A DNA stretch of 64,000 bases from NCBI RefSeq assembly GCF_004331955.1, contig NZ_CP036532.1, positions 372,001-436,000 on the forward strand. The letters run 5' to 3'. The stretch comes from Roseitalea porphyridii. Lineage in GTDB: Bacteria; Pseudomonadota; Alphaproteobacteria; Rhizobiales; Rhizobiaceae. The notes below the pieces were generated by a model, which made no database searches, had not been told where the DNA came from, and was given only the letters and a program-made list of their open reading frames with translations. A program made the translations under genes and the position numbers. Shown here piece after piece: positions 43,998 through 54,100 of this stretch. The first letter of the stretch is position 1. Each line of letters opens with the position of its first letter.

Positions 43998-44969
43998 ATG
44001 GCCCTGCCCGATATCCTCAAGACGAACCTGCGGCTGCCCGTCGTCGCTGCGCCGATGTTTATCCTGTCGCATCCGCCGATGGTTCTGGCCCAGTGCAAGG
44101 CGGGCATCGTCGGATCGTTCCCGGCGCTGAACGCGCGGCCCGAAAGCCAGCTTGACGAGTGGCTCGCCCAGATCACCGAGGAACTGGCGACGCACGACAA
44201 GGCCAATCCGGACCGGCCCGCCGCGCCTTTCGCGGTCAACCAGATCGTTCACACCTCCAACACGCGCCTCGAGCACGATCTGCGCATGTGCGTGAAGTAC
44301 AAGGTGCCGATCGTCATCTCCTCGCTTGGAGCGGTGCCGGAGGTCAACGAGGCGATCCATTCCTATGGCGGCATCGTGCTGCACGACGTGATCAACAACC
44401 GCCACGCCAATTCGGCGATCCGCAAGGGCGCCGACGGGCTGATCGCGGTCGCCGCGGGCGCGGGCGGTCATGCCGGCCCGCTGTCGCCGTTCGCGCTGGT
44501 GCAGGAGATCCGGCAATGGTTCGACGGCCCGCTCTTGCTGTCCGGCTCGATCGCCACCGGCGGCGCGGTTCTGGCGGCCGAGGCGATGGGCGCGGACATG
44601 GCCTATATCGGCTCGCCCTTCATCGCCACCGACGAGGCGCGCGCCGTCGACGACTACAAGCAGATGGTCGTCGACTGCGAGGCCAAGGACATCGTCTATT
44701 CGAACTATTTCACCGGCATCTCGGGCAACTATCTCAAGCCTTCCATCGAAAAGGCCGGCATGGATCCCGACGACCTGCCGCAGGCCGATCCGTCCAAGAT
44801 GGACTTCTCGCAGGCGACCGGCGCCAAGGCATGGAAGGACATCTGGGGTTGCGGCCAGGGCATCGGCGCGGTCAGGGCCGTCCGCCCGGTCGCCGACTAT
44901 GTCGACCAGCTCGACGCCGAATACCGCGCCGCCCGGACTGCGCTTTGCGGCGGGGCGTCGACGCCGTAG
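43998..44969 (+). CDS. Nitronate monooxygenase family FMN enzyme
   Basis: A 323-residue TIM-barrel flavoprotein of the 2-nitropropane dioxygenase family. Landmarks are PVVAAPMFILSHPPM near residue 14, GADGLIAVAAGAGGHAGP (about 145-162) with the family His, and the FMN-phosphate loop LLLSGSIATGG, then MGADMAYIGSPFIAT. It oxidises alkyl nitronates or is a related flavin oxidoreductase; many relatives act on unknown substrates. The operator overlap with the acyl-CoA dehydrogenase regulon suggests a link to acyl-CoA metabolism. The ATG at 43998 is used, with only weak purines upstream. Confidence 0.9.
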   Translation: MALPDILKTNLRLPVVAAPMFILSHPPMVLAQCKAGIVGSFPALNARPESQLDEWLAQITEELATHDKANPDRPAAPFAVNQIVHTSNTRLEHDLRMCVKYKVPIVISSLGAVPEVNEAIHSYGGIVLHDVINNRHANSAIRKGADGLIAVAAGAGGHAGPLSPFALVQEIRQWFDGPLLLSGSIATGGAVLAAEAMGADMAYIGSPFIATDEARAVDDYKQMVVDCEAKDIVYSNYFTGISGNYLKPSIEKAGMDPDDLPQADPSKMDFSQATGAKAWKDIWGCGQGIGAVRAVRPVADYVDQLDAEYRAARTALCGGASTP

Positions 44970-45092
44970 CGTCCGGCCGCCATCCTTCAACCGACCGTTC
45001 CCCCTGTCGACGTCGCGCGGTCTTCGCGGTTGGCGACGCGCGGGCGTGCACGCCCTTCTTCGTCCAACGGCGCATATGAATATAAGCCAAGT

Positions 45093-45106
45093 TTGATATA
45101 GATCAT
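45093..45106 (+). promoter_or_regulatory. FNR/FixK-type box upstream of the SQR-like gene
   Basis: TTGAT-ATAG-ATCAT matches the FNR consensus TTGAT-N4-ATCAA in 9 of 10 positions. It is centred 66 bp before the ATG, which suits a -41.5 activator position if transcription starts near 45141. Confidence 0.5.
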
Positions 45107-45165
45107 GCTCCACGGTCGCCGATCCGGCTATCAGGACGGCGGGACAACACGTTCGGGAGGATGAC

Positions 45166-46476
45166 ATGGCTTTCGAAATCGGGCGGCGTCAGTTTCTGAC
45201 CGCCGCGCTCGGCTCATCGGCGCTGACCTATGGCGCGGTGCGCGCGCGTCCCGTCAGCGCGCAGGTGGCAACGTCGGCGAAGATCGTCATCATCGGCGCG
45301 GGCGCGGCCGGCGCGTCGCTCGCCAACCGCCTTTCGGCGCGCCTTGACGGCGCCGAGATCACCATCATCGACGCGCGCAAGCGCCATCTCTACCAGCCCG
45401 GCTTCACGCTCATCGCGGCCGGGCTCAAGCCATCGGGCTACTCGGTCAGCGGCACGTCCGACTGGCTGCCCCGCTCGGTCAACTGGATCGAGGAGGGCGC
45501 CGCCGAGATCGACCCGGAGGCGAAGACCGTGACCACCGACAGCGGCACCACGGTCGGCTATGACTATCTTGTCGTCGCCGCGGGACTGAAGCTCAACTAC
45601 GACCAGATCGAGGGCATGGACGTCAGCCTGATCGGCAAGGACGGCATCGGCTCGGTCTATGCGAGCCCCGAGGCGGCCGAGGCCACGTGGCGCCAAATGG
45701 ACCGGTTCACCGACGAGGGCGGCGTCGGCCTGTTCACCCGGCCGGCGACCGAGATGAAATGCGCCGGCGCGCCGCTCAAATACACCTTCCTCACGGACGA
45801 CTATGCGCGCCGCAAAGGCAATCGCGGTAAGACCGAAATCGTCTATGCGGCCCATTCGAAATCGCTGTTCGGCGTGCCGATCGTCAACGAGAAGGTGCGC
45901 ATGCTCTATGACGAGCGCGGCTTCGACACGCGCTACGAGCATGTGATGAAGGCGATCGATCCGGGCCGCAAGGTGGCCACCTTTGCGACCCCCGAGGGCG
46001 ATCAGGAAATCCCGTTCGATTTCACCAACGTCATCCCGCCGATGAGCGCACCTGACGTGGTGCGCAACTCGCCGTTGCCATGGGCCGACAAATGGGTCGG
46101 CGAGGGCTATGTCGAGGTCGATCCCTTTACGCTGCGCCATCGCCGCTATCCGGAGGTGTTCGCAGCCGGCGATGTCGCCGGCGTGCCCAAGGGCAAGACG
46201 GCGGCGTCGGCCAAGTGGCAGGTGCCGGTCGTCGAGGACCAGCTCGTCGCGCAGATCGAGGGCAGGGAGGGCGAGGAGGTCTACAACGGCTATACCTCGT
46301 GCCCGCTGATCACCCGCGTCGGCCGGGCCATGCTGATCGAGTTCGACTACGACAACAACCTCGTGCCCTCATTCCCCGGCGTGATCGCGCCGCTCGAGGA
46401 ACTGTGGGTCTCGTGGTTGATGAAGGAGATCGCGCTCAAGGCGACCTACAACGCCATGCTGCGCGGCCGGGCCTGA
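45166..46476 (+). CDS. Tat-exported FAD oxidoreductase, sulfide:quinone oxidoreductase-like
   Basis: A 436-residue flavoprotein. The N-terminus GRRQFLTAALGSSALTYG is a twin-arginine signal with a cut near SAQ, so the enzyme is probably periplasmic. Next comes the FAD-binding GAGAAGASLANRL motif (about 44-56), YDYLVVAAGL and the second dinucleotide motif FAAGDVAGVPKG. Only two cysteines are present, Cys199 (EMKCAGAPLKY) and Cys379 (YTSCPLITRVG), in the positions of the redox-active pair of sulfide:quinone oxidoreductases and flavocytochrome c sulfide dehydrogenases. The C-terminal amphipathic segment fits membrane attachment. GGAGG precedes the ATG. A small membrane protein gene follows 21 bp later. 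Sulfide oxidation is the likely role, not proven. Confidence 0.88.
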   Translation: MAFEIGRRQFLTAALGSSALTYGAVRARPVSAQVATSAKIVIIGAGAAGASLANRLSARLDGAEITIIDARKRHLYQPGFTLIAAGLKPSGYSVSGTSDWLPRSVNWIEEGAAEIDPEAKTVTTDSGTTVGYDYLVVAAGLKLNYDQIEGMDVSLIGKDGIGSVYASPEAAEATWRQMDRFTDEGGVGLFTRPATEMKCAGAPLKYTFLTDDYARRKGNRGKTEIVYAAHSKSLFGVPIVNEKVRMLYDERGFDTRYEHVMKAIDPGRKVATFATPEGDQEIPFDFTNVIPPMSAPDVVRNSPLPWADKWVGEGYVEVDPFTLRHRRYPEVFAAGDVAGVPKGKTAASAKWQVPVVEDQLVAQIEGREGEEVYNGYTSCPLITRVGRAMLIEFDYDNNLVPSFPGVIAPLEELWVSWLMKEIALKATYNAMLRGRA

Positions 46477-46497
46477 GCGAAAAGGAGGAGCAGGACC

Positions 46498-46842
46498 ATG
46501 GAAGAACTCACATTCGGAACCCTGATCGCCGTGCTCGAGGAGATGTTTGGCCAGGCCCTTTTCTGGGTCATGGTCGCGGCCGCGGCGCTGATCACCGTCG
46601 CGTTCGTCTATGTGGTGATCCGCGACCGGTCGCTGCGCAGCCGCTGGTTCCTGCGCGCCGAACTGGTCGCGCCCGTCGGCGCGTTCGCGGCGATCTGGTT
46701 CGTCTTCTTCATCACCCGGTCGGGTTTCGGCGACATCGGCGGCCCGATCGACGTGATCGCGCTGATCCTGATCGGGCTTGCCGGCGCGATCGGACTGACG
46801 TTCCTGGCCTATACCGTTCAGGCCCTGCTGGGCGGCGGCTGA
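46498..46842 (+). CDS. Small four-span-type membrane protein (DUF5368-like)
   Basis: A 114-residue hydrophobic protein beginning MEELTFGTLIAVLEEMFGQA. Three hydrophobic stretches stand out (about 18-42, 54-72, 83-110), the last possibly two. I believe it belongs to the family DUF5368, recalled from the N-terminus and size, without a search. It is 21 bp downstream of the SQR-like gene with its own GGAGGAG, so the two form one operon. A membrane dock or quinone-linked partner for the oxidoreductase is an inference. Confidence 0.7.
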   Translation: MEELTFGTLIAVLEEMFGQALFWVMVAAAALITVAFVYVVIRDRSLRSRWFLRAELVAPVGAFAAIWFVFFITRSGFGDIGGPIDVIALILIGLAGAIGLTFLAYTVQALLGGG

Positions 46843-46861
46843 CGCGAGGCGTAGCGGCGCC

Positions 46862-47836
46862 TCAGCTGTCGGGGAAGTCGAAGACGAAACGCGCGCCCGA
46901 GGACCGCCGATCGATCTGCGGGTGCGCGCCCAGTTCGGCCGAGATCGACCGGACGATCCGCATGCCGATGCCTTCGTCGCTGTCCGGGTCGAACTCGGTC
47001 GGCAGGCCCTCGCCATCGTCTTCCACAACAAGGCGCCGACGATCGCCCTCGTCCATGAATGCCACGTGCACGAGCAGCCGATCGCGGCCGCTGCCATGCT
47101 TGAACGCGTTGGTGATCAGTTCGCTGACGATCAGCGCGAGCTTGAGCGCGGCCTGACCGTCGACATTCTCGTCGACGATATCGGTCGTCACTTCGAGCCG
47201 GCCATCCTCGGCGAACGTCTCGACGAGATCGGCGCAGGTCGTCTCCAGATAGTCCCTGATGTTCACCCAGCCATGCGCGTTGCCCGCCGCCAGCTTGCCG
47301 TGGAAGCGGGCGATCGACTGCAACTGGCCTTCGGCGTTGCGCAACGCTTCGCGCGCGGCCGCATCGCCGGATTCGCGTCGCTGCATGCGCAGCAGCGTCT
47401 GCGCGATGAGCAGGCTGTTCTTGATGCGGTGGTTGGCCTCGTCGGCGAGCGTCAGAGCCGAATCCGGAAGCCGCGTCGCCACGCAGCTCACGCCGACGGC
47501 GGATCCGTGATCGTCCATGACGGGCTTGATGAACAGGTCGTGCGTCTCGTCATGGCCGTCGCGAAGGGTGCGCACCGTCTCGCGCACATCCTCGCCCGAA
47601 TTCATGGCCTTGCGCTTGAGGGCCGTCAGACGATCGGCGGTGGGCTCGTCGAGCACATCGCGATCGGTCTTGCCGATCATGGTCTCGGCCGACAGGCCCA
47701 TCGACGGGTTGAAGATCCACAGATAGCGAAGATCGGCGTCCTGCGCCCACACGGCGACCGGCGAGCCATCTAGAGTGGATGCAAGCCCGCCTTGATCCGG
47801 CACAGTTTCGCTTGTTGACGTGCCCGACACGGTCAC
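46862..47836 (-). CDS. PAS / HisKA_2-type (HWE-like) sensor histidine kinase
   Basis: About 324 residues, soluble. A single PAS domain (about 20-125: GSPVAVWAQDADLRYLWIFN) is followed by the HisKA_2 dimerisation box with the phospho-acceptor in DEANHRIKNSLLIAQTLL, and an ATPase domain with LIVSELITNAFKHG, VEDDGEGLP and GIGMRIV. These kinases often feed the general stress response (PhyR-NepR-EcfG) or act as light or redox sensors. The start is unclear: GTG at 47836 or 47830, or TTG at 47845, with no good Shine-Dalgarno; no ATG is available before the PAS domain. There is no response regulator nearby. Confidence 0.87.
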   Translation of the reverse strand: MTVSGTSTSETVPDQGGLASTLDGSPVAVWAQDADLRYLWIFNPSMGLSAETMIGKTDRDVLDEPTADRLTALKRKAMNSGEDVRETVRTLRDGHDETHDLFIKPVMDDHGSAVGVSCVATRLPDSALTLADEANHRIKNSLLIAQTLLRMQRRESGDAAAREALRNAEGQLQSIARFHGKLAAGNAHGWVNIRDYLETTCADLVETFAEDGRLEVTTDIVDENVDGQAALKLALIVSELITNAFKHGSGRDRLLVHVAFMDEGDRRRLVVEDDGEGLPTEFDPDSDEGIGMRIVRSISAELGAHPQIDRRSSGARFVFDFPDS

Positions 47837-47914
47837 CCGACACAAAACGACAGAAGCGGAACGCGACGAGAATATCCTCAGTGTCCCGAGTTGGCAACGG
47901 CCGGCCGGGGCACG

Positions 47915-48097
47915 CTACCGCTTCGGCTGCGGCTCGATGCGTTCTTCGCGGGCGCGCACGACCTTCTCGCGGTCCGCCGCCGACTCGGTGTGGTTCTTGC
48001 GGTCACGACGGGCGCGCAGCATCGACGCAATGGCAAATCCGATCGCCACGGCGAATGTCGCCATGGCGAGAAAGAAAATCCAGCTTGGTTCGGGCAT
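47915..48097 (-). CDS. Small one-span membrane protein
   Basis: A 60-residue protein: MPEPSWIFFLAMATFAVAIG starts a single membrane span (about 6-26), followed by a highly charged tail (RARRDRKNHTESAADREKVV). AAGGAG lies 7 bp before the ATG on the minus strand, an ideal ribosome-binding site. Short proteins of this type are common and uncharacterised. It lies 91 bp downstream of the giant gene on the same strand. Confidence 0.75.
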   Translation of the reverse strand: MPEPSWIFFLAMATFAVAIGFAIASMLRARRDRKNHTESAADREKVVRAREERIEPQPKR

Positions 48098-48188
48098 TGG
48101 CAAGCTCCTTGCTTGGTTCACGTGCCCAACGACGCCGCGCCGCAACGGTTCCGGGCGCGGCAAGTAGAAAGGCCGACATCCGCGCCGA

Positions 48189-51100
48189 TCAGTTCGCCAG
48201 CAAGGTCTGTTCTTCCTCTTCTTCGTCGTCTTCCGGCTCCGGGATATCACCAAAGATGCCTTCGATGCCGTCGCCGAACGTCACCCGTACGCCGCCGGCA
48301 GCCAGCGGACCCGCCGACGTGAACGGATCGAAGCCGAAGCCGCCGGGGAACCGCTGCGGAAGGTTGCGGTTGCCGCCGGCCGCAGGTGGCGGCGTGCGCA
48401 CCAGGCTGCCGCCGCCGGCGGTTCCGTCGGCGACGATCAGATCGACATAAACGCCCGGCGCGACGAGATCGGCGACGCCGACCGGCAGTGTCGCGACGGT
48501 GCCATTGTCGAAGCGCTGGACGATGGTGACGCCGCCGGGGCCGACGATACTGACCGGATCGGGTGCGACCAGCCGGCCGACGCGCACCGTACCCGTCGAG
48601 CGCAGCGCGACCGGGCCGGTCGCGGACGCCACGCCCTCGGCATCGAGCCGGGCGTCGGGGCTGTCGATGACGACCGACCCGGTGGCGATGGCGATCAGCC
48701 GGCCGATCCCGCCCGTGCCGAGCGGCAGCGGATCGCCCGGCGTGCCCATGCTGCCGTCGAGCGCGGTCAGGAAGAGGCGGCCGGCGGTGACGGGGATCGG
48801 CTGGCCGGCAAAGCCCCCGATGTCGCTGAGCGCGGTCAGCACGACATCGCCGCCAGCGCTCGTTACCGGTCCGGCAAGGCGCAGATCGCCGCGATTGACC
48901 AGATCGATCGTGTCGCCGCCGGTGTTGACGAGCCGGGCGACGATCGCATCGCGGCCGTTGGCCAGATGCATCGCGCCGCCACGCACGCGCGCGTCGATCA
49001 CGCTCGCGTACATGCGGAAGCCTTCGGGGCCGGTGTTGGCGATGGCGCCGGCCTCGATCCGGGCGATGCCGAAAGCGCTCGGCGCGGAGATGAAGGGGCC
49101 GGCGCCCAGGCCCGTCAACGTTCCCTCCGCCGACACCCGGACGGCCGGCTCGTCGAGATCGAGGGTGGCGCTGCGCACGTCGGTGATCGTCACGTCCTCG
49201 CTGCCGGCGATGCGCACCGTGCCGGCCGCGCCCGCATCGATCCGCGTGCCGGCCTCCTGCACGATGTCGCCGCCACCGACGGTTTCGAGATGGATGTCGC
49301 CTCCGCCCGAGCCGATATTGCCGCCGACGAGCAGTGTGGTCAGACCGGAAAAGCGCGGGCCGGCCGTCGCCGTGATCGCCCCGCCTTCCGACCGGACGTC
49401 GCCGCGAAGCTGGACGATCGTGCCGGTCAGCGTGATGTCGCCGCCGCCCGAGCGCGTCTCGGCTTCGAGGATCGAGGCGATCAGCCCGTTCGTCGTGGCG
49501 TTGATGGCGATGTCGCCGCCGGCGCTGTCGACCGGCGCGTCCTGGCGGTAGAACTCGCTTTCGATGTCGATCGCCGCGCCGTTCGACGTGAGCCCGTCGC
49601 CGGCGACGGTCAGCAGCGCGTCGGGCGCGCGCAGGTGGATGCCGATGCCGAGCGGGTCGATGTCGGCGAGTTCGGGATTGTCGGCGATCAGGTCGGCAAG
49701 GTTCGCCCACTCATTGCCGTCGGCGTCGATGAACGCGCCGTCACCGCGCATCGCGGTTTCGACCGAGGTGAGCGTGACCGGCGTTTCGCCCTCGAATGTC
49801 AGGTTGACGCCGAACTCGCCGGCCAGCTGCACCTGCTCGAGCGTGTCGTTGGTCAGGATCGTCAGCGACGGGTTGTCGAGATCGTCGATGCCGAGGCCCG
49901 ACGACGACCACAAATCGATGGAGGTCACGACGTCGAACGTGCCGGAGACGTTGCCATAAACGTCGATGTCGACGCTGTCGGCGGTAACCGCCCCGAAATC
50001 GGCGTCACCGAAGAAGGTGCTTGCGGTCAGCGTGCCGGTCTGGACGGCGCCGATCTCGATGGTGCCGATGTCGGCCATGGTCAGCGTGGTGTTGGCCGCT
50101 GCAAGGCGTTCAAGGCCGATATGGTGCTCGCCGACGATCGTCACGTCGCCGAGCGCGTCGACCTCGGCGTCGCCGAGCGGGCCGACCGCTTCGAGCCGGC
50201 TGGTGATGAAGGCGCCGTCGCCGAACAGCGTGACGTCGGCGCCGTCGGCCAGATCGATGCGGCCGGGCGCGACCAGACGCAACGTGTCGCCGGTGAAGGT
50301 CAGCGCCTCGTTGATCTCGATATTGTCGAACGTGCCGATCGCGGCGATGTTGACGAAGTCCGCCTCAAGGCTGGTGCCCGCGCCGAGCACCACCTCGCCC
50401 TGGTTGATCAGCGTGAAGGAGCGGTAGCCCGCGCCGGTGAAAAGGATATCGCCCAGTTCCAGCGCGCCCGGGGTCGGGCTGGTGTTGGCGATCACCGCGG
50501 TCCGGTCCGTGTCGAGGCCGAAGGCGACCAGATCGAGCGTTTCGAATTCGGTGACGACGGGCTCGGCGAGCGTGCCGATATCGGCCTCGGTGTAAAGGTC
50601 GGCTGTCAGCGCCTTCAGGTCGAGCCCGGTGCCCGGCGCCGAGACGATCGAGCCGCCGACGTCCAGATCGAGAAGGTCGTCCGCATGGATCGCGGCGATG
50701 GCGGTCGAGTTGGCGAGCGTCAGATCGCCCTGATCGACCCTGAAGGTGACATCGCCGTCGAGCGCGCCGACGCCGGCGACGGTCACATTGCCCTGGGGGA
50801 CGCGCAGGGCGATCTCGCCGACGGTCGAGACTGCCGACAGCAGGCCGTCCGGGTCACGCAGTTCGACATCGAGCGGGTTCGCCGCGCGGCCGATATCGTC
50901 GAGCGCCAGGAACGTGGCCGATCCGGCGACGATGTCGGTGGCGTCGTCGCGGCCAAAGTCGAGAATGTTCCCCTCGGCGGCGGTCAGCACGAGCGCGCCG
51001 CCGGCGAAGATCTCGCTGACGGCCACGTTCGAGGTCGGCGCCAGCACGCGCACATCGCCATCGGCGCGGGCGACGAAGGTGCCGCCGACGCCCTGTTCGA

Positions 51101-54100
51101 CGGTGACCGGCTCGAGCGGCGCGCCGATGGCGCCGGCGCCGCCTTCGAGCACGATGTCCATGCCGGTGACGTTGGCGCCGAGGCCGAGCGTGTCGGTGCC
51201 GGTCAGGCCCTCGGCGCCCTTGATGCGCACGCGCGCGCCGCCTTCGACCAAGCCGAGCGCAAGCGGGTCTTCCGAGCCGATGAACAGATCCTCGCCGGCC
51301 AGCGCGATCAGCCGTCCGGTGGCCGACACGTCGACATCTTCGAACTGGTCGACGAAGGCGGTGTCGCCCTCGACCGTGATGTCGCCGCGCTCGGCCGTCC
51401 ACAGTTGCAGCAGCGTCGCCTCGTCGAGGACCTGGCCGCGCGTGATGACCAGATCGTCGAACTGGGCGCCGATATCGTCGCCGGCCGCCAGGTTGACGTT
51501 GATGCCGGCGAAGTTCGGGTCCTCGATGACGAGTTGCGTGTCGCCGGTCTCCAGCACCAGATCGGCGCGGATGCCAAGGCCAAGCTGCCTGTCGGTCCAG
51601 AAGATCTGCTCGGTCAGTGCGGCGACCTCCTCGGCCGGCGCGGCATATTCGAAGTCCGGATCGAAGGCGTCGACGCCGAACCGGGCGTGCAGCGCGTGAT
51701 AGCGGTCCGTGCGCGCCGCCTCGGCATCGGCGATCTGGGCATCGGTCAGCCCGGCAGCGACGAGCGCGTCGCGCTCCGCTCCGGTGAGCGTCAGCTCTGT
51801 CGCCGGATCGTAGGCTTGGATGCTCTGGACGACGCGGTTGCCGTCGCCGTCCTCGGTCCAGGTCACGCCGCGCGTGCGCCAGTAGTCGAAATATTCCGCC
51901 GTGCGCAGCGCGTCGTTGCGGATGACCGCCGCCTCGTCGCGGAAGCTGCCGGCGCCCTCGCGCAGGCCCAGTTCGTCCCACAGCGTCTCGAGCAGGTTCT
52001 CGGTGGCGCGCCGGTCGACGATGCTGGCCGTGTTGACGTCGACGATGTCGGCGAAATCGCCCTGGGCAACGATGTTGACGTCGCCATTGCGCGAGATGAT
52101 CTGGTCGGCCCGGATCGTGCCGTCGTGGACGATGTTTATGTCGAAGCCGGCATCGGCGTCGAGCCCGGTGCTGTTGACGCGCAGCGGGTCCGTGATCAGG
52201 CCGATCGAGCCGCTGGTGGCATTGAGCGAGACCTCGCCGCCCTCGACGAGCGATCCCGTGTCGTCGGCGAGATCATGCACCAGGATCGAGCCCGGCGCCG
52301 ACAGGGCGACATCGCCCAGATCGCCCGACCGCGCCAGGCGCACATTCATGTCGCCGGCCTGTTCGGCGATGCGGATGGCGTTGGTCGCCTCCACCTCGAG
52401 CCCGCGCCCGGCAAGCTGGTCGATCTGTAGCGGCGCGGTGCCGGAGATGGTGCGCCCGGACGAGACAAGCCCGGCGCCGCCGCCACCGCCACCAAAGGCG
52501 AGGCCGCCCAGGATCGGTTTGGGAATCGTGTCGACCGCCCGGCCGATGCTGTCGCCGGCGCTCATGAAGGTCAGCGCGGTCTCCATGACCGTGTTGCCTG
52601 CGGTTGCGATGTTGCCGTTCTCGGAGGTGATGACCGAGACGCCGCCCTGGTTGTGCACCGGCCCGTCGAAGATCACGTCGCCGGCATGGGTGATGCGCAG
52701 TTCAGACGTCTCGTAGCCGTGAAAGCCGATATCGACCGGATAGTTGGCCGCCAGCCGGTGCGTGACCCATTCGGTGTCGACCGAGAAATCGGTGCGCGGC
52801 CGCTCGTATAGGTCGTACGTGACACCGATGCCGGCGAACACGTTGGCGGCGACCAGCACTTCCGGGCCGTCATAGGTGGTCACCTTGTCGCCGGCGAACT
52901 CGAAGCCGCGCTCGTACTTGTAGGGTTCGGCGGCGAGCAGGTCGGCGGTGGTCACGAACACCTGCTCGGTGCGGATGTCGACCGGATCGCCGAACACGGT
53001 GCTCGGGCTGCGCGTGGTGATCAGATCCGGCCGGCCGTCGCTGTATTCGAACCGCTGCTCGATCAGGCTCGTGGTGAACGATTCCGAGGTGCCCAGATAG
53101 TAGGTGACGCCGCGCGCCAGCACGTCGTCGGGGCCGAAGAACGCAGAATCGCTGGTCGCCTCGGCGATCTCGAACTGCGGATCGGTGACCGGGACCGAAA
53201 CGATCAGGGCGCTGCCATCGTCGATCGTCCGCCAGATCGTGTTGTCGGGGCGCTTCTCGAAGGTCGTCGTCGTGAAGACGCCGGGCGTGACGCCCTCGTC
53301 GCTGAGATCGACGATGCGGATGACGCCGCTGGCGCCATCGCCATAGCCGGTGGAGATGGCGGTGAAGACGAGCGGGATGTCGGAGTCGCTGTCGACGTCG
53401 ATCCGGCCGTAGCCGTCGGCCGCCTCGATGCGCCCGCCGCCTGTCGAGATGATCTTGCCGACCAGTTCGACATAGCCGCCCTTGGACAGGATCGGGTCGA
53501 CCAGCAGTTCGTGCGCCTCGGGATCGTAGCGCACGCCGACATTGCCCATGATCGCGGTGTCGCCATCGGTGTTGATCACCGTCTCGCCGAGCGGCGGATT
53601 GACGTCCGAATTGGTGCCGGGCGAATAGACGACGACCGGTTCGTCGGAGGTGAAGGTCGCGCCGTCGATGATGGTGTCGAGGTTCTGCGCGATCGTCAGG
53701 TCCCAGTCGGTGATGCCCGACTGGATCAGCCCGTTCACGTTCAGATAGTTGGCGTAGATGAAGACGCTGCCCGTGGCGATGATCTCGCCGCCAGCGATCG
53801 GCTCGAACACCGGTTCGGGGCCCGAGGCAGCCCCGGCGATGTACCAGGCCTCGTATTCGTCGAAGAAGTCGGCATAGATGCCGAACGGGCTGCCGCCGGT
53901 ATCGGTGATGTAATCGTCGAGCGCCGCCGACAGGAGGAAATCGCCGCCCGACCGGATGTCGACGGTCTTGGCGTCGATCGTGCCGCCGAGCACCAGGATG
54001 TCGCCGTCGGCGGTCGACAGCGCGACCGTGCCGTTGAGGTTCTCGATGGTGCCGGTGACGAGCAGGTCGCCCGAAGCGTCCGTGCCCGTGCCGATGAAAT

